Part shown: piece by piece, positions 45,504-55,594 of the stretch
Layout: the number at the start of each line of letters is the position of its first letter
Position numbering within the stretch: position 1 is the stretch's first letter
From: Phenylobacterium montanum
GTDB taxonomy: Bacteria > Pseudomonadota > Alphaproteobacteria > Caulobacterales > Caulobacteraceae
NCBI RefSeq assembly: GCF_018135625.1
Contig: NZ_CP073078.1
Coordinates: 5,488,501 to 5,552,500, forward strand
DNA: 64,000 nt
Direction of reading: 5' to 3'
The notes under the pieces: generated by a model
What the model was told of the DNA's origin: nothing
Database searches by the model: none
The model's input: the letters and a program-made list of their open reading frames with translations, nothing else
Translations under genes and position numbers: made by a program

Positions 45504-47840
45504 ATGAAAAAGCTTCATTGGCTCATGGGAGCATCGCTCGTCGTGCTGGGCGCGCCGACACTGGCCGCCGCACAGACTGCGGCGCCCGCCGCTGCGGCGG
45601 CTGCAGCGGCGACTAACGAAGTCGTGGTCTATGGCCGCGGCCAGGTGCGTCAGATCGAAACCCTGACGCCCAAACAGATCGAGCAGGCCGTGCCCGGCAC
45701 CAGCGCGATCAAGGTCCTGGCGACCCTGCCTGGGGTGAACTACCAGTCCTCGGACAGCTTCGGCGCCTATGAGTGGGCCACCCGCATCTCGGTGCGCGGC
45801 TTCAACCAGAATCAGCTGGGCTTCACCCTCGACGGCGTGCCGCTGGGCGACATGTCCTATGGCAACGACAACGGCCTGCACATCAGCCGGGCGATCTCGT
45901 CGGAAAACATCGGCAAGACCGAGTTGGCGCAGGGCGCCGGCGCGCTCGGCACCGCCTCCAGCTCCAACCTGGGCGGCACCATCGAGTTCACCTCGCGCGA
46001 TCCGTCCCACGAGTTCGGCGCCCTCGGCGCCCTGACCTACGGCACCTGGGACACCCAGCACGAGTTCGTGCGCGTGGACACCGGCGACGTGATGGGCGGC
46101 GGCCGCGGCTATTTCAGCTTCGGCAACCAACGCGCCAACAAGTGGAAGGGCGACGGCCGCCAGCAGCAGCAGCAGTTCAACAGCAAGTGGGTGCAACCCG
46201 TCGGCCCGGTGACCTTCACCGCCTTCTTCAACTATTCCGACCGCAAGGAAAACGACTACCAGGATCTGTCGCTGGGGTTGATCAAGAATTTCGGGTACAA
46301 GCTCGACAATATCAGCAACAACTGGCCGGCCGCTGTGGCGCTGGCGAACGGCTATGAAGCGCTCGTCCACGGCGCAGATCCATCGACCGTCACGTTCCCA
46401 CTGGGCTTGACCCTCGCCAATACCGGTCCGGCGACCGATCCGTGGGACGCGGTCTATTTCAACGGTTCAGGTCTGCGTAAGGACGCGCTTGGTGGGATCA
46501 AGGCCGATTGGGAGATCACGGACAATCTGTCCGCTCACATCCAGGGTTACGGCCACCACAACACGGGCCAGGGAACCTGGGATACGCCGTATACGCCCTC
46601 GCCGGGCTATACCTATGGCGATCCGAACTCGACCGGCGCACCTATCTCAATCCGCACCACCGAATACGACATCGCCCGCGGCGGCGTCATCGGGGCGATC
46701 AACTACAAAATCGCCGGACACGATATCGAGGCCGGCTTCTGGTACGAGGACAACCACTTCAACGAGGCGCGACGCTTCTATGCTCTCGACGCCAACGGCG
46801 ACAACCGTAACAACCTGAACTTCCAGCAGAGCCCGTTCTTCACCCAGTGGTACGGCAAGTTCGACACCACCACGACCGAGTTCCATCTGCAGGATACATG
46901 GCGCGTCACGGATCAGTTGAAGCTATATGCCGGCTTCAAGTCGCTGGACGCGGACAGCAAGGCTGACCAGACCGTCGGGACCCGGCTCCCGTCGGGCGAA
47001 ATCAAAGCCAGCGATGGATTCCTGCCGCAGGCGGGCGTCAATTTCCGCATCGACGGTTCGAACGAAGTTTTCGCCGACTATGCGAAGAACATGCGGGCTT
47101 TCCAGGCGTCGAACACCCAGGGGCCGTTCTCGACCACCAAAGTCGGCTTCGCGCTGATCAGCGGGACGCTGAAGCCCGAGACTTCGCAGACGGGTGAAAT
47201 CGGTTATCGCTATCACAACAGCACGCTCGAAGGGGTGATCACGGCCTACTACGTCAAGTTTGATCATCGCCTGCTGACCATTCCGCAGGGTTCGATCATC
47301 CTGGGCGCCGCGAGCGCGCTGGCCAACGTCGGTTCGGTCACCTCCAAGGGGGTCGAGATCGCCGGCGACTGGAAGTTCATGCACAACTGGTCGCTGAACG
47401 TCTCCTACGCCTATGACGACTCCACCTATGACAACGACGTTATCAGCACCGCCAGCGGAACGCCGGTCGTTGTCATGCACACCTCCGGCAAGACCGTTAT
47501 CGACGCACCGAAGAACATCGCCAATCTCAGTGTGAACTATGATGACGGCTCGTTGTTCGGCTCGGTCGATTTCCGTTACATGTCCAAGCGCTACTTCACC
47601 TATGAGAACGACCAGTCGGTCGGCTCGCAATCGCCTGTGGATTTGACCTTGGGCTATCGCTTCCACGCTTCGGATGGCTGGCTGAAGGGGGTCGATGTCC
47701 AAGTCAACGTCACCAACCTGTTCGACGAGAAATACGTCGCCACGGTCGGGACCAACGGCTTCACCGCCCGCGGCGACTATCAGACGCTGCAGGCTGCGGC
47801 GCCGACCGAGGCCTTTGTGACCCTGCGCAAGCAGTTCTGA
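45504..47840 (+). CDS. TonB-dependent receptor, ligand unknown
   Basis: An outer-membrane receptor of 778 residues. It has a signal peptide (MKKLHWLMGASLVVLGAPTL), a TonB-box-like segment NEVVVYGRG, a plug domain (SAIKVLATLPGVNYQSSDSF, ISVRGFNQNQLGFTLDGVPL) and a barrel ending in AFVTLRKQF, a classical C-terminal aromatic. Plug motifs resemble receptors for siderophore-like or small organic ligands more than the large sugar type at 33596. The gene is followed after 64 bases by the secreted metallohydrolase and the transporter genes, so a phosphorylated organic compound is a possible ligand. The ribosome site is GGGGG before the ATG. Confidence 0.92.
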   Translation: MKKLHWLMGASLVVLGAPTLAAAQTAAPAAAAAAAATNEVVVYGRGQVRQIETLTPKQIEQAVPGTSAIKVLATLPGVNYQSSDSFGAYEWATRISVRGFNQNQLGFTLDGVPLGDMSYGNDNGLHISRAISSENIGKTELAQGAGALGTASSSNLGGTIEFTSRDPSHEFGALGALTYGTWDTQHEFVRVDTGDVMGGGRGYFSFGNQRANKWKGDGRQQQQQFNSKWVQPVGPVTFTAFFNYSDRKENDYQDLSLGLIKNFGYKLDNISNNWPAAVALANGYEALVHGADPSTVTFPLGLTLANTGPATDPWDAVYFNGSGLRKDALGGIKADWEITDNLSAHIQGYGHHNTGQGTWDTPYTPSPGYTYGDPNSTGAPISIRTTEYDIARGGVIGAINYKIAGHDIEAGFWYEDNHFNEARRFYALDANGDNRNNLNFQQSPFFTQWYGKFDTTTTEFHLQDTWRVTDQLKLYAGFKSLDADSKADQTVGTRLPSGEIKASDGFLPQAGVNFRIDGSNEVFADYAKNMRAFQASNTQGPFSTTKVGFALISGTLKPETSQTGEIGYRYHNSTLEGVITAYYVKFDHRLLTIPQGSIILGAASALANVGSVTSKGVEIAGDWKFMHNWSLNVSYAYDDSTYDNDVISTASGTPVVVMHTSGKTVIDAPKNIANLSVNYDDGSLFGSVDFRYMSKRYFTYENDQSVGSQSPVDLTLGYRFHASDGWLKGVDVQVNVTNLFDEKYVATVGTNGFTARGDYQTLQAAAPTEAFVTLRKQF

Positions 47841-47904
47841 TCCAGGGGAGGGCGGCGGTCCGGTCGCGGGCCGCCGCCTTCGCCAAGCGAAAGAGTTTCA
47901 AGGC

Positions 47905-50202
47905 GTGCCTAAGTCTCGGGCCCGGCGTCCTGATCTTCTGCGATCGGCCCTGGGCCTGATCGCCCTGGCCCTGTTGTCGCCGGCTCTTGCCGAGGCCCAG
48001 GTGCATATTCTGCACGGCCCGACGCCGATCGTCGGCGGCGACGCACGGGCTGCCGGCGACCTGACCGTGATCAACGAAAAGCTGGCCTTCAGCCTGGCGG
48101 TGCAGTCGTCCGCGCCCTATGGCGTGCCGCGCGGGGCGTTGATCGATCTTGCGCCGGTGGTGGCGGGCAAGGCCGGGCGCGACCGGGTGGTGTTCGCCGA
48201 CTTCATCCCCAACAACTGGTCGGCCTGGCCAAACACCTACCAACACCTGACCGTGATCGAGGACACGCCCGCCGAGGCGGTGATCCGCACCGAGCGCGAC
48301 TGGGGTGCGGCCAAGGTCACCACCACCTACAGCCTCCGCGCCGGCGACGATCAGGTCCACATCCAGGTGACTCTGGCCAACCTGGGCTCTGCGCCGCTGA
48401 AGGACCTGCGCTCCGGCGTCACCCTGTGGCCGAACTCGGGCTACCTGTTCGCCGTGCCGGGCCTGGCCGGGGTCGAGGACGGGCCGGCCAAGGGCGCCCT
48501 GTCCGACCGGGTCAGCGCCTATGACGAGGGCTGGACGGTGACGCTGCACGCGCCCTACCTGGAGCATGTCGGCTACGGCTCCAAGGACCTCTACCAGACC
48601 CACAGCCTGGCGCCGGGCGAGAGCCGGACCTTCGAGGCCTGGCTGCAGGTGGGCGCCAGCGGCGACCTCGCGCCGGTGGTCGCCGAAGAGATCGCGCGCA
48701 AGCACCTGGCGGCGGGAACGCTGAGCGGCGCCATCGCCGACGCCGCCGGCAAGCTGGTGGCCGATCCGGTGGTGGTGATCGAAGAGGCCGGCCAGCCCTA
48801 TGCCTGGACCCTGGGCCACGGCGGCCGCTACGCCATCGCCCTGCCGGCCGGCGAATACGGCGTCTACGCCACCGCCAAGGGCTATTCCGAGACCCCGAGG
48901 CGCGCGATCCAAGTGGCTGCGGGCGGGGTGGTGCAGGACTTCGGCGGGCTGCAGCCTCCGGGGCGGGTGCGCTTCCAGGTCAGCCGCAAGGCCGATGGCG
49001 CGCCGCTGGACGCCCGCATCACCATCGAGGCGGGGCAAAAGCCCGTGGTCCAGTTCCTCGGCCGCAAGACCTTCTTCACCGAGCTGGACGCCAAGGGCCA
49101 GGCCGAGGCGGTGCTGCCGCCCGGCGACTACGGCTTCAAGATCGCCCATGCCGAAGGGGTGCTGGCCGGGCCTGCAGTTGCGAAGGCCACCGTCGCGCCG
49201 GGCTCGCTCCAGACCCTGGCGGTGGCCGTGGACCAGCCGTTCGACCCCGAGGCGCGGGGCTGGTTCTCCGCCGACCTGCACCACCACGCCGACCAGGCCG
49301 AGGCCGTGACGCCGCCGGCGGACCTGGCGCGCTCTGAGCTGGCGGCGGGCCTGGACGTGCTGTTCGTCAGCGACCACGATTCGACGGTCAATCACCGCGC
49401 CCTGCAGGCCATCGCCGACCGGCGCGGGGCTCCCTTTCTGCCCTCGGTGGAGATCTCCACCTCCTGGGCCCACTTCAACGCCTATCCGCTGAAGCTGGGC
49501 GAGCCCCTGGCCATAGACACCAGCAAGACCACTATCGACGGCGTCCTGGCCGAGGCCCATCGCCTGGGAGCGCAGGTGGTGCAGATCAACCACCCCTTCA
49601 TCCCCTATGGCTACTTCGCCAGCCTGGACGCCGGCGTGGCGCCCGGGGGCTGGAATCCGGGCTTCGACCTCGTCGAGATCAACGGCGACAACATGGCCGA
49701 CGACCCCAAGGTGCTGGCCAAGCTGGCCGCCTTCTGGAGCGCCGGCCATCGCTACTACCTGACCGCGGGCACCGACACGCACGACGTCTGGAACGCCCTG
49801 TCCGGCAAGGTGCGGATGTTCGCCCATGTCGACGGGCCGGCGACCCCGGCCGCCTTCGCCACGGCGCTCAAGGCCGGCCATGCCTATGTCACCTATGGGC
49901 CGCTGATCTTCCCCGACCACATGTTCGGCGACGACCTGCGGGTGAAGCCAGGTGAGGGCTTCAGCCTCGGCTTTGACCTGAAGGCGGTCGGCGGGCTGAA
50001 GCGGGTGACCCTCGTCGGGCGCAGCGGTGAGGTCGCCAGCCGCGATCTTTCCGGCGCAGAGGCGCGGGTCGAGTTTTCGCTCAAGGCGGGGGACTCGACC
50101 TGGTACGCCTTGACGGTGGAAGATCAGGCGGGGCGGCGGGCCTATTCCGATCCGATCTGGGTCGATGCGGCCGACTATCCCAAGACGACGGCCGCGCCAT
50201 GA
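47905..50202 (+). CDS. Secreted CehA/McbA-type PHP metallohydrolase
   Basis: A 765-residue exported protein. After the signal peptide (LGLIALALLSPALAEAQ) comes a roughly 450-residue beta-rich region with carboxypeptidase-regulatory-like modules (LSGAIADAAGKLV, GGRYAIALPAGEYGVYATAKG). The catalytic domain near residues 445-690 is of the PHP type: SADLHHHADQ, FVSDHDSTVNH, PSVEIST, QINHPFIPYG and TAGTDTHDVW supply the usual metal ligands. Family members hydrolyse carbamates or phosphodiesters. The start is GTG with a weak ribosome site. Position between a TonB receptor and an organophosphate antiporter suggests a phosphoester substrate in the periplasm; this is inference. Confidence 0.85.
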   Translation: MPKSRARRPDLLRSALGLIALALLSPALAEAQVHILHGPTPIVGGDARAAGDLTVINEKLAFSLAVQSSAPYGVPRGALIDLAPVVAGKAGRDRVVFADFIPNNWSAWPNTYQHLTVIEDTPAEAVIRTERDWGAAKVTTTYSLRAGDDQVHIQVTLANLGSAPLKDLRSGVTLWPNSGYLFAVPGLAGVEDGPAKGALSDRVSAYDEGWTVTLHAPYLEHVGYGSKDLYQTHSLAPGESRTFEAWLQVGASGDLAPVVAEEIARKHLAAGTLSGAIADAAGKLVADPVVVIEEAGQPYAWTLGHGGRYAIALPAGEYGVYATAKGYSETPRRAIQVAAGGVVQDFGGLQPPGRVRFQVSRKADGAPLDARITIEAGQKPVVQFLGRKTFFTELDAKGQAEAVLPPGDYGFKIAHAEGVLAGPAVAKATVAPGSLQTLAVAVDQPFDPEARGWFSADLHHHADQAEAVTPPADLARSELAAGLDVLFVSDHDSTVNHRALQAIADRRGAPFLPSVEISTSWAHFNAYPLKLGEPLAIDTSKTTIDGVLAEAHRLGAQVVQINHPFIPYGYFASLDAGVAPGGWNPGFDLVEINGDNMADDPKVLAKLAAFWSAGHRYYLTAGTDTHDVWNALSGKVRMFAHVDGPATPAAFATALKAGHAYVTYGPLIFPDHMFGDDLRVKPGEGFSLGFDLKAVGGLKRVTLVGRSGEVASRDLSGAEARVEFSLKAGDSTWYALTVEDQAGRRAYSDPIWVDAADYPKTTAAP

Positions 50203-50233
50203 CGGGGCCGCAACGGACGACCAGGGGGCGGGC

Positions 50234-51580
50234 GTGATCGGAAGTCTGGTCAAGGTTTTCGCGACGGGTGCGGCGGTGGCGCCCATCGCGGATGCGGCCG
50301 AGGTGGATAAGCTCTACCGGCGCCACCGCACGCGGATCATGCTGGCCATCACCATCGGCTACGCCCTGTCCTATACCTGCCGGCTGGGCCTGTCGGTGGT
50401 GAAGAAGCCCTTGATCGACGGCGGCTATTTCACACCGGAACAGCTCGGCTCGATCGGCTCGGCCCTGTTCTACACCTACGCCTTCGGCAAGCTGACCAAC
50501 GGCTTTCTCGGCGACCACGCCAACGTCAAGCGCTTCTTCGCCTTTGGCCTGATGGTCTCGGCCCTGTGCAACTTCGGCATGGGCGCGCTTTCGACCTTCT
50601 GGTTCTGCGTCGTCGTCTGGGGGCTGAACGGCTGGTTCCAGAGCTTCGGGGCGCCCTCCAGCATCGTCTCGCTGAGCAACTGGTTCAGCAACCGCGAGCG
50701 CGGCACCTATTACGGGATCTGGGGCATGTCGCACCAGGGCGGCGAGGCCCTGACCTTCTGGCTGGCCTCGGCCATCGTCGCCGCCCTGGGCTGGCGCTGG
50801 GGCTTCTGGGGCCCGGCGGCGATCTGCGCCGTGGCGGCCCTGGCGGTGTTCCTGCTGACACAGGACCGGCCGCAGACCCTGGGCCTGCCGCCGGTCGCCG
50901 ACTGGCGCAAGGACCATTGGGGAACCTCGGGCGAGCGCCACGAAGAGAACCTCCTGGCCATCCAGTTCTCGATCCTCAAGCGTCCGGCCCTGTGGATCGT
51001 GGCCCTGTCCAGCGCGGCCATGTACGTGACCCGCTACGCCATCAACAGCTGGGGCATCCTCTATCTGCAGGAGATCCGTGGCTTCTCCCTGCCCGACGCC
51101 GGCCTTGTGCTGACCGCGAGCATGCTGGGCGGGGTGGCGGGCACCTTCTGCTTCGGCTTCATCTCCGACAAGCTGTTCGCCTCCCACCGCCCGCCCACCA
51201 ACCTGATCTATGGTCTGGTCGAGCTGGGCGGGCTGCTGCTGGTGTTCTACGGCCCGACGGGCCTCGTACCCATGATGATCGGCTTCATCGCCTTCGGCTT
51301 CGGCATGGGCGGGCTGATCACCTCGCTGGGGGGCCTGTTCGCCATCGACATCTGCCCCAAGCGGGCGGCGGGCGCCGCGCTCGGCACCGTGGGGGTGTTC
51401 AGCTACCTGGGCGCGGCCGTGCAGGAGCAGATCAGCGGCCACCTGATCCAGGCCGGGCTGCATGTCGCTGGCGGGCACAAGCACTATGACTTCGGCCCGG
51501 CCATCCTGTTCTGGGTCGGCGCCTCGGCCGTGTCCTTGGTGCTCGCCACCAGCCTCTGGCGCGTCAGGGTGGTGGACTGA
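50234..51580 (+). CDS. Organophosphate:phosphate antiporter (GlpT-like MFS)
   Basis: A 448-residue, 12-helix major-facilitator protein of the OPA family, which exchanges glycerol 3-phosphate or hexose phosphates for inorganic phosphate. It shows ITIGYALSYTCRLGLSVVKK (the substrate-binding Arg region), LSNWFSNRERGTYYGIWGMSHQGGE in part, and YAINSWGILYLQEIRGFS. The GTG at 50234 follows the hydrolase stop by 31 bases and has a G-rich ribosome site. A longer frame from 50165 overlaps the hydrolase gene and is unlikely. With the glycerophosphodiesterase at 55595 it could complete glycerol-3-phosphate salvage. Confidence 0.88.
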   Translation: MIGSLVKVFATGAAVAPIADAAEVDKLYRRHRTRIMLAITIGYALSYTCRLGLSVVKKPLIDGGYFTPEQLGSIGSALFYTYAFGKLTNGFLGDHANVKRFFAFGLMVSALCNFGMGALSTFWFCVVVWGLNGWFQSFGAPSSIVSLSNWFSNRERGTYYGIWGMSHQGGEALTFWLASAIVAALGWRWGFWGPAAICAVAALAVFLLTQDRPQTLGLPPVADWRKDHWGTSGERHEENLLAIQFSILKRPALWIVALSSAAMYVTRYAINSWGILYLQEIRGFSLPDAGLVLTASMLGGVAGTFCFGFISDKLFASHRPPTNLIYGLVELGGLLLVFYGPTGLVPMMIGFIAFGFGMGGLITSLGGLFAIDICPKRAAGAALGTVGVFSYLGAAVQEQISGHLIQAGLHVAGGHKHYDFGPAILFWVGASAVSLVLATSLWRVRVVD

Positions 51581-51634
51581 TGGCCCAATTCCGCATTCAG
51601 ATCGCGCCCATCTACCGGCAGCAAGAGGTCAGCC

Positions 51635-53002
51635 GTGCCCGATAGCCGTATCGCCACCGCCGAGGAGCTGGCCGATCTCGTCCGCCGCGAGAACCTCAGC
51701 CACATCAAGGTCGGGGTGTTCGACGTCGATGGGGTGATGCGCGGCAAATATATGAGCCGCGACAAGTTCCTGTCCTCGCTGTCCGGCGGCTACGGCTTCT
51801 GCGACGTGGTGCTGGGCTGGGACAGCGACGACCAGCTCTATGACAACACCCGGTTCACCGGCTGGCATACCGCCTATCCGGACGCGGCGGTGCGGCTCTT
51901 GCCGCAGACTGTGCGCCGCCTGCCGCACGAGGGCGGCATGCCCCTGGTGCTCAGCGAGTTCGCCGGGGCGGCCGAGGCGGTCTGCCCGCGCGGCGTCCTG
52001 CGACGGGTGCTGAACCGCGCCGACGAGGTGGGCTATGCGGTCAAGGCCGCCGCCGAGTTCGAGTTCTTCGTCTTCAGCGAGACCCCGGAAAGCGTGCGGG
52101 CCAAGCACTATCAGGACCTCAGCTCTCTCACGCCCGGCAATTTCGGCTATTCGATGCTGCGCAGCGGGGTCCACGCCGAGCTCTATCGCGAGCTTCTGGA
52201 GTTCTGCGAGCAGCTGGATCTCGGCATCGAAGGGCTGCACACCGAGACCGGGCCGGGCGTGCTGGAAGCGGCCCTGGGCGTCGACGAGGCCCTGGCGGCG
52301 GCGGACAAGGCGGCCCTGTTCAAGACCATGGCCAAGGTCTTCTTCCAGCGGCGCGGCCTGATGGCGACCTTCATGGCCAAGTGGAACGCCGACCTGCCTG
52401 GCTCGTCGGGCCACCTGCACAGCTCCCTGGCCGACAAGGCGACGGGGAGGGGCGCCTTCTTTGATGCCGGCAAGGCCCACAACATGTCCGACACGATGCG
52501 CTGGTACGTCGGCGGGCAACAGGCCCTGATGCCCGAGCTTCTGTCGATGATCGCTTGCACGGTGAACAGCTATTCGCGCCTGGTGCCGGGCTACTGGGCC
52601 CCGACCTCGGCCACCTGGGGCTATGAGAACCGCACCTGTGCGCTGCGCGTGATCGGCGGCTCGGAGAAGTCGCAGCGGGTCGAGTACCGGATCGCCGCCG
52701 CCGACATCAATCCCTATATCGCCCTGGCCGCCGCGATCGGCTCGGGCCTCTGGGGAATCGAGCACCGCATCGAGCCCGACGCGCCCCTGACCGGCAACGC
52801 CTATGAGCAGGAGACCAGCGCCCGCGCCCTCCCCGGGACGCTCTGGGAGTCCGCACAGCGCCTGCGCGCCTCCGAGGCCGCCAAGGCCCTGTTCGGCGAG
52901 GCTTTTGTCGACCACTACGCCTCCACCCGCGAGTGGGAGGAGCGCCAGGCCCGCCGCGCGGTCACCGACTGGCACCTGGCCCGCTATTTCGAGATCATCT
53001 GA
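51635..53002 (+). CDS. Glutamine-synthetase-like gamma-glutamyl ligase
   Basis: A glutamine synthetase family enzyme of 455 residues. Catalytic-domain motifs are AAAEFEFFVF, LHTETGPGVLEAAL, GSSGHLHSSL and the nucleotide/glutamate region TWGYENRTCALRVIGG. It is closer to PuuA-type ligases, which attach glutamate to an amine, than to GlnA, because the GlnA adenylylation loop is not seen and it lies with dehydrogenase genes. The amine is unknown; ethanolamine or another head-group amine would fit. The start is GTG with AGAGG 7 bases upstream. The aldehyde dehydrogenase gene follows after 8 bases. Confidence 0.85.
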   Translation: MPDSRIATAEELADLVRRENLSHIKVGVFDVDGVMRGKYMSRDKFLSSLSGGYGFCDVVLGWDSDDQLYDNTRFTGWHTAYPDAAVRLLPQTVRRLPHEGGMPLVLSEFAGAAEAVCPRGVLRRVLNRADEVGYAVKAAAEFEFFVFSETPESVRAKHYQDLSSLTPGNFGYSMLRSGVHAELYRELLEFCEQLDLGIEGLHTETGPGVLEAALGVDEALAAADKAALFKTMAKVFFQRRGLMATFMAKWNADLPGSSGHLHSSLADKATGRGAFFDAGKAHNMSDTMRWYVGGQQALMPELLSMIACTVNSYSRLVPGYWAPTSATWGYENRTCALRVIGGSEKSQRVEYRIAAADINPYIALAAAIGSGLWGIEHRIEPDAPLTGNAYEQETSARALPGTLWESAQRLRASEAAKALFGEAFVDHYASTREWEERQARRAVTDWHLARYFEII

Positions 53003-53010
53003 GAAGCGTC

Positions 53011-54402
53011 ATGAGCGAAATCGTCTGTATCTCTCCCATCGACGGCAGCGTCGTCGACCGTCGCCCGACCCTCAGCGGCTCGGCCATCGAGGCAGCCCTC
53101 ACCGCCGCCCGCCAGGCCCAGCGCGAGTGGGCTGCAACCCCGCTGGCCGAGCGCTGCGCCAAGGCCCTGGCCTTCCTTGACGCCATGCTGGCCATGAAGG
53201 ACGAGGTCGTGCCCGAGCTCGCCTGGCAGATGGGCCGGCCGGTCCGTTTCGGCGGTGAGTTCGGCCCCATGACCGACCGGGTCCGCTACATGGTCGCCAA
53301 CGCCGAGGCGTTCCTCGCGCCCCTGGTCCCGGCGGGCGCGTCCGACGCCTCGATCCGCCGCTTCATCCGCCGCGAGCCCCTGGGCGTCGTCTTCACCATC
53401 GCCCCCTGGAACTATCCCTACCTGACCGCGGTCAATTCGGTGGTGCCGGCCCTGGTGGCGGGCAATGCGGTGCTGCTGAAGCACGCCGCCCAGACCATCC
53501 TGGTGGGCGACCGCTTCCAGATGGCCATGGACCGGGCCGGCCTGCCCAAGGGCCTGTTCCAGACCCTGGCCCTCAGCCACGAGGATACGAGCCGGATCAT
53601 CTCCGCCGGCGCGGTGGACCTGGTCTGCTTCACCGGCTCGACCGCCGCGGGCCAGGTGATCGAGCGGGCCGCGGCCGGGACCTTCACCAATGTCGGGCTG
53701 GAGCTGGGCGGCAAGGACCCGGCCTATGTCCGCGCCGACGCCAACCTGGAGCACGCCATCGAGAACCTGGTCGACGGCGCCTTTTACAACAGTGGCCAGT
53801 GCTGCTGCGGCATCGAGCGCATCTATGTGCATGAGAGCCTGTACGACCGCTTCGTCGAGGGTGCGGCGGCCCTGGCGGCCAAGTACGTGCTGGGCGACCC
53901 GCGCGACCAGGCCACCACGCTTGGACCCATGGCCCAGGCCCGCCTGGCCCAGGTGGTGCGCGACCAGACGGCCGAGGCGCTCGCCATGGGCGCCAAGGCC
54001 CTGATCGACACTACGCCCTTCGCCGCCGACCGGGGTGAGGGGGCCTATCTGGCGCCCCAAGTGCTGGTGGACGTGGACCACCGCATGCGGGTGATGACCG
54101 AGGAGTCGTTCGGGCCGGTGGTCGGGATCATGAAGGTCTCGGGCGATGAAGAAGCCCTGAAATTGATGAACGACAGCGTCTATGGCCTGACCGCCGCCAT
54201 CTGGACCAGCGACGTCGACGCCGCCCAGGCCCTGGGCGAGCGGATCGAGACCGGCACGGTGTTCATGAACCGCTGCGACTACCTGGATCCCGGCCTCGCC
54301 TGGACCGGGGTCAAGGACACCGGCCGCGGCGCCACCCTGTCCAAGCTGGGCTATGACGCCCTGACCCGGCCCAAGTCCTTCCACCTGCGTTCGCTCGCTT
54401 AA
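53011..54402 (+). CDS. NAD(P)-dependent aldehyde dehydrogenase
   Basis: A 463-residue aldehyde dehydrogenase. The cofactor motif FTGSTAAGQ, the general base Glu in LELGGKDPAYV and the catalytic Cys in YNSGQCCCGIER are intact; APWNYPYLT and ESFGPVVGIM are also typical. It most likely oxidises the aldehyde produced by the iron alcohol dehydrogenase encoded next, possibly a gamma-glutamylated one. The ATG at 53011 lies 8 bases after the ligase gene; an extension to 52933 would overlap it. Next gene begins 12 bases downstream. Confidence 0.9.
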   Translation: MSEIVCISPIDGSVVDRRPTLSGSAIEAALTAARQAQREWAATPLAERCAKALAFLDAMLAMKDEVVPELAWQMGRPVRFGGEFGPMTDRVRYMVANAEAFLAPLVPAGASDASIRRFIRREPLGVVFTIAPWNYPYLTAVNSVVPALVAGNAVLLKHAAQTILVGDRFQMAMDRAGLPKGLFQTLALSHEDTSRIISAGAVDLVCFTGSTAAGQVIERAAAGTFTNVGLELGGKDPAYVRADANLEHAIENLVDGAFYNSGQCCCGIERIYVHESLYDRFVEGAAALAAKYVLGDPRDQATTLGPMAQARLAQVVRDQTAEALAMGAKALIDTTPFAADRGEGAYLAPQVLVDVDHRMRVMTEESFGPVVGIMKVSGDEEALKLMNDSVYGLTAAIWTSDVDAAQALGERIETGTVFMNRCDYLDPGLAWTGVKDTGRGATLSKLGYDALTRPKSFHLRSLA

Positions 54403-54414
54403 AGGAGCCCTTCC

Positions 54415-55560
54415 GTGATCGGCAACTGGAACTATCCGACCAGCGTCAAGTTCGGCGCCGGCCGCGTCTCGGAGATCGCGGCTCTGTGCCGGGGCGCAGG
54501 CATCGCGGCGCCGCTGGTGGTCACCGACAGCGGCCTGGCCTCCAATCCCATGATCGCGCGGGTGCTGGACCTGCTGCGCGCCGGTGGGCTCAAGGCCGAG
54601 CTGTTCGCCGAGATCAAATCCAACCCGGTGGGCGCCAATGTCGAGGCCGGGGTCGCCGCCTATCGCGCGGGCCAGCACGACGGGGTGGTGGCCATCGGCG
54701 GCGGCTCGGCCCTGGACGTGGGCAAGGTGATCGCCTTCATGTCCGGCCAGACCCGGCCGCTGTGGGACTTCGAGGACGTCGGCGACTGGTGGACCCGGGC
54801 CGATCCGGCCGGAATCGCCCCGGTGATCGCCGCCCCGACCACCTCGGGCACCGGCTCGGAGGTCGGCCGCGCCGGGGTGATCACCGACGAGAGCAACCAC
54901 ACCAAGAAGATCATCTTCCACCCGAAGATGATGCCGGTGGTCACCCTGTGCGACCCGGAACTGACCCTGGGCCTGCCCGCGCACCTGACCGCCGCTACCG
55001 GTATGGACGCCCTGTCCCACTGCCTGGAGGCCTATTGCGCACCGGGCTTTCATCCGATGGCGGACGGCATCGCCATCGAGGGCGTGCGGCTGGTCAAGGA
55101 GGCCCTGCCGACCGCGACCCGCAACGGCGCTGACATCGAGGCCCGGGCGCAGATGATGGCGGCGGCGGCCATGGGGGCCACGGCGTTCCAGAAGGGGCTG
55201 GGCGGCATGCACGCCCTGGCCCATCCGATCGGGGCGGTGTTCGACACCCATCACGGCCTGACCAATGCGGTCCTGATGCCTTATGTGCTGCGCTTCAACC
55301 GCTCGGCCATCGAGACACGGATCGACCGCCTGGCCGCCTATCTGGGCATTGAGGACGGTTTCGACGGCTTCCTGGCCTGGGTGCTGGCGCTGCGCGCCGA
55401 ACTGGGCATCCCCCACGCCCTCTCGGCCCTGAAAGTGGACCCGGCCAAGGCCGACCTGATCGCCGCCATGGCGGTCGAGGACCCCTCGGCCGGCGGCAAT
55501 CCGATCAAGCTCGATGTCGCCGCCACCCGGCGCATCTTCGACGAAGCCATGGCCGGCTGA
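54415..55560 (+). CDS. Iron-containing alcohol dehydrogenase
   Basis: A 381-residue group III alcohol dehydrogenase. Nucleotide-binding GGGSALDVGKV and PTTSGTGSEVGR are followed by the metal-binding region with His in DALSHCLEAY, MHALAHPIGA and DTHHGL. It oxidises an alcohol to an aldehyde or the reverse. Its pairing with an aldehyde dehydrogenase and a gamma-glutamyl ligase suggests oxidation of an amino-alcohol derivative to the acid. The start is GTG with AAGGAG 7 bases upstream. It is co-transcribed with its neighbours by spacing. Confidence 0.9.
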   Translation: MIGNWNYPTSVKFGAGRVSEIAALCRGAGIAAPLVVTDSGLASNPMIARVLDLLRAGGLKAELFAEIKSNPVGANVEAGVAAYRAGQHDGVVAIGGGSALDVGKVIAFMSGQTRPLWDFEDVGDWWTRADPAGIAPVIAAPTTSGTGSEVGRAGVITDESNHTKKIIFHPKMMPVVTLCDPELTLGLPAHLTAATGMDALSHCLEAYCAPGFHPMADGIAIEGVRLVKEALPTATRNGADIEARAQMMAAAAMGATAFQKGLGGMHALAHPIGAVFDTHHGLTNAVLMPYVLRFNRSAIETRIDRLAAYLGIEDGFDGFLAWVLALRAELGIPHALSALKVDPAKADLIAAMAVEDPSAGGNPIKLDVAATRRIFDEAMAG

Positions 55561-55594
55561 GCCGCGCCGCATCCCTGACCGAGGAGCCGTCCGC

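Noticed and set aside
47761-50286. 841-codon minus-strand open frame
   Set aside because: Antisense to the PHP hydrolase gene; no recognisable domain.
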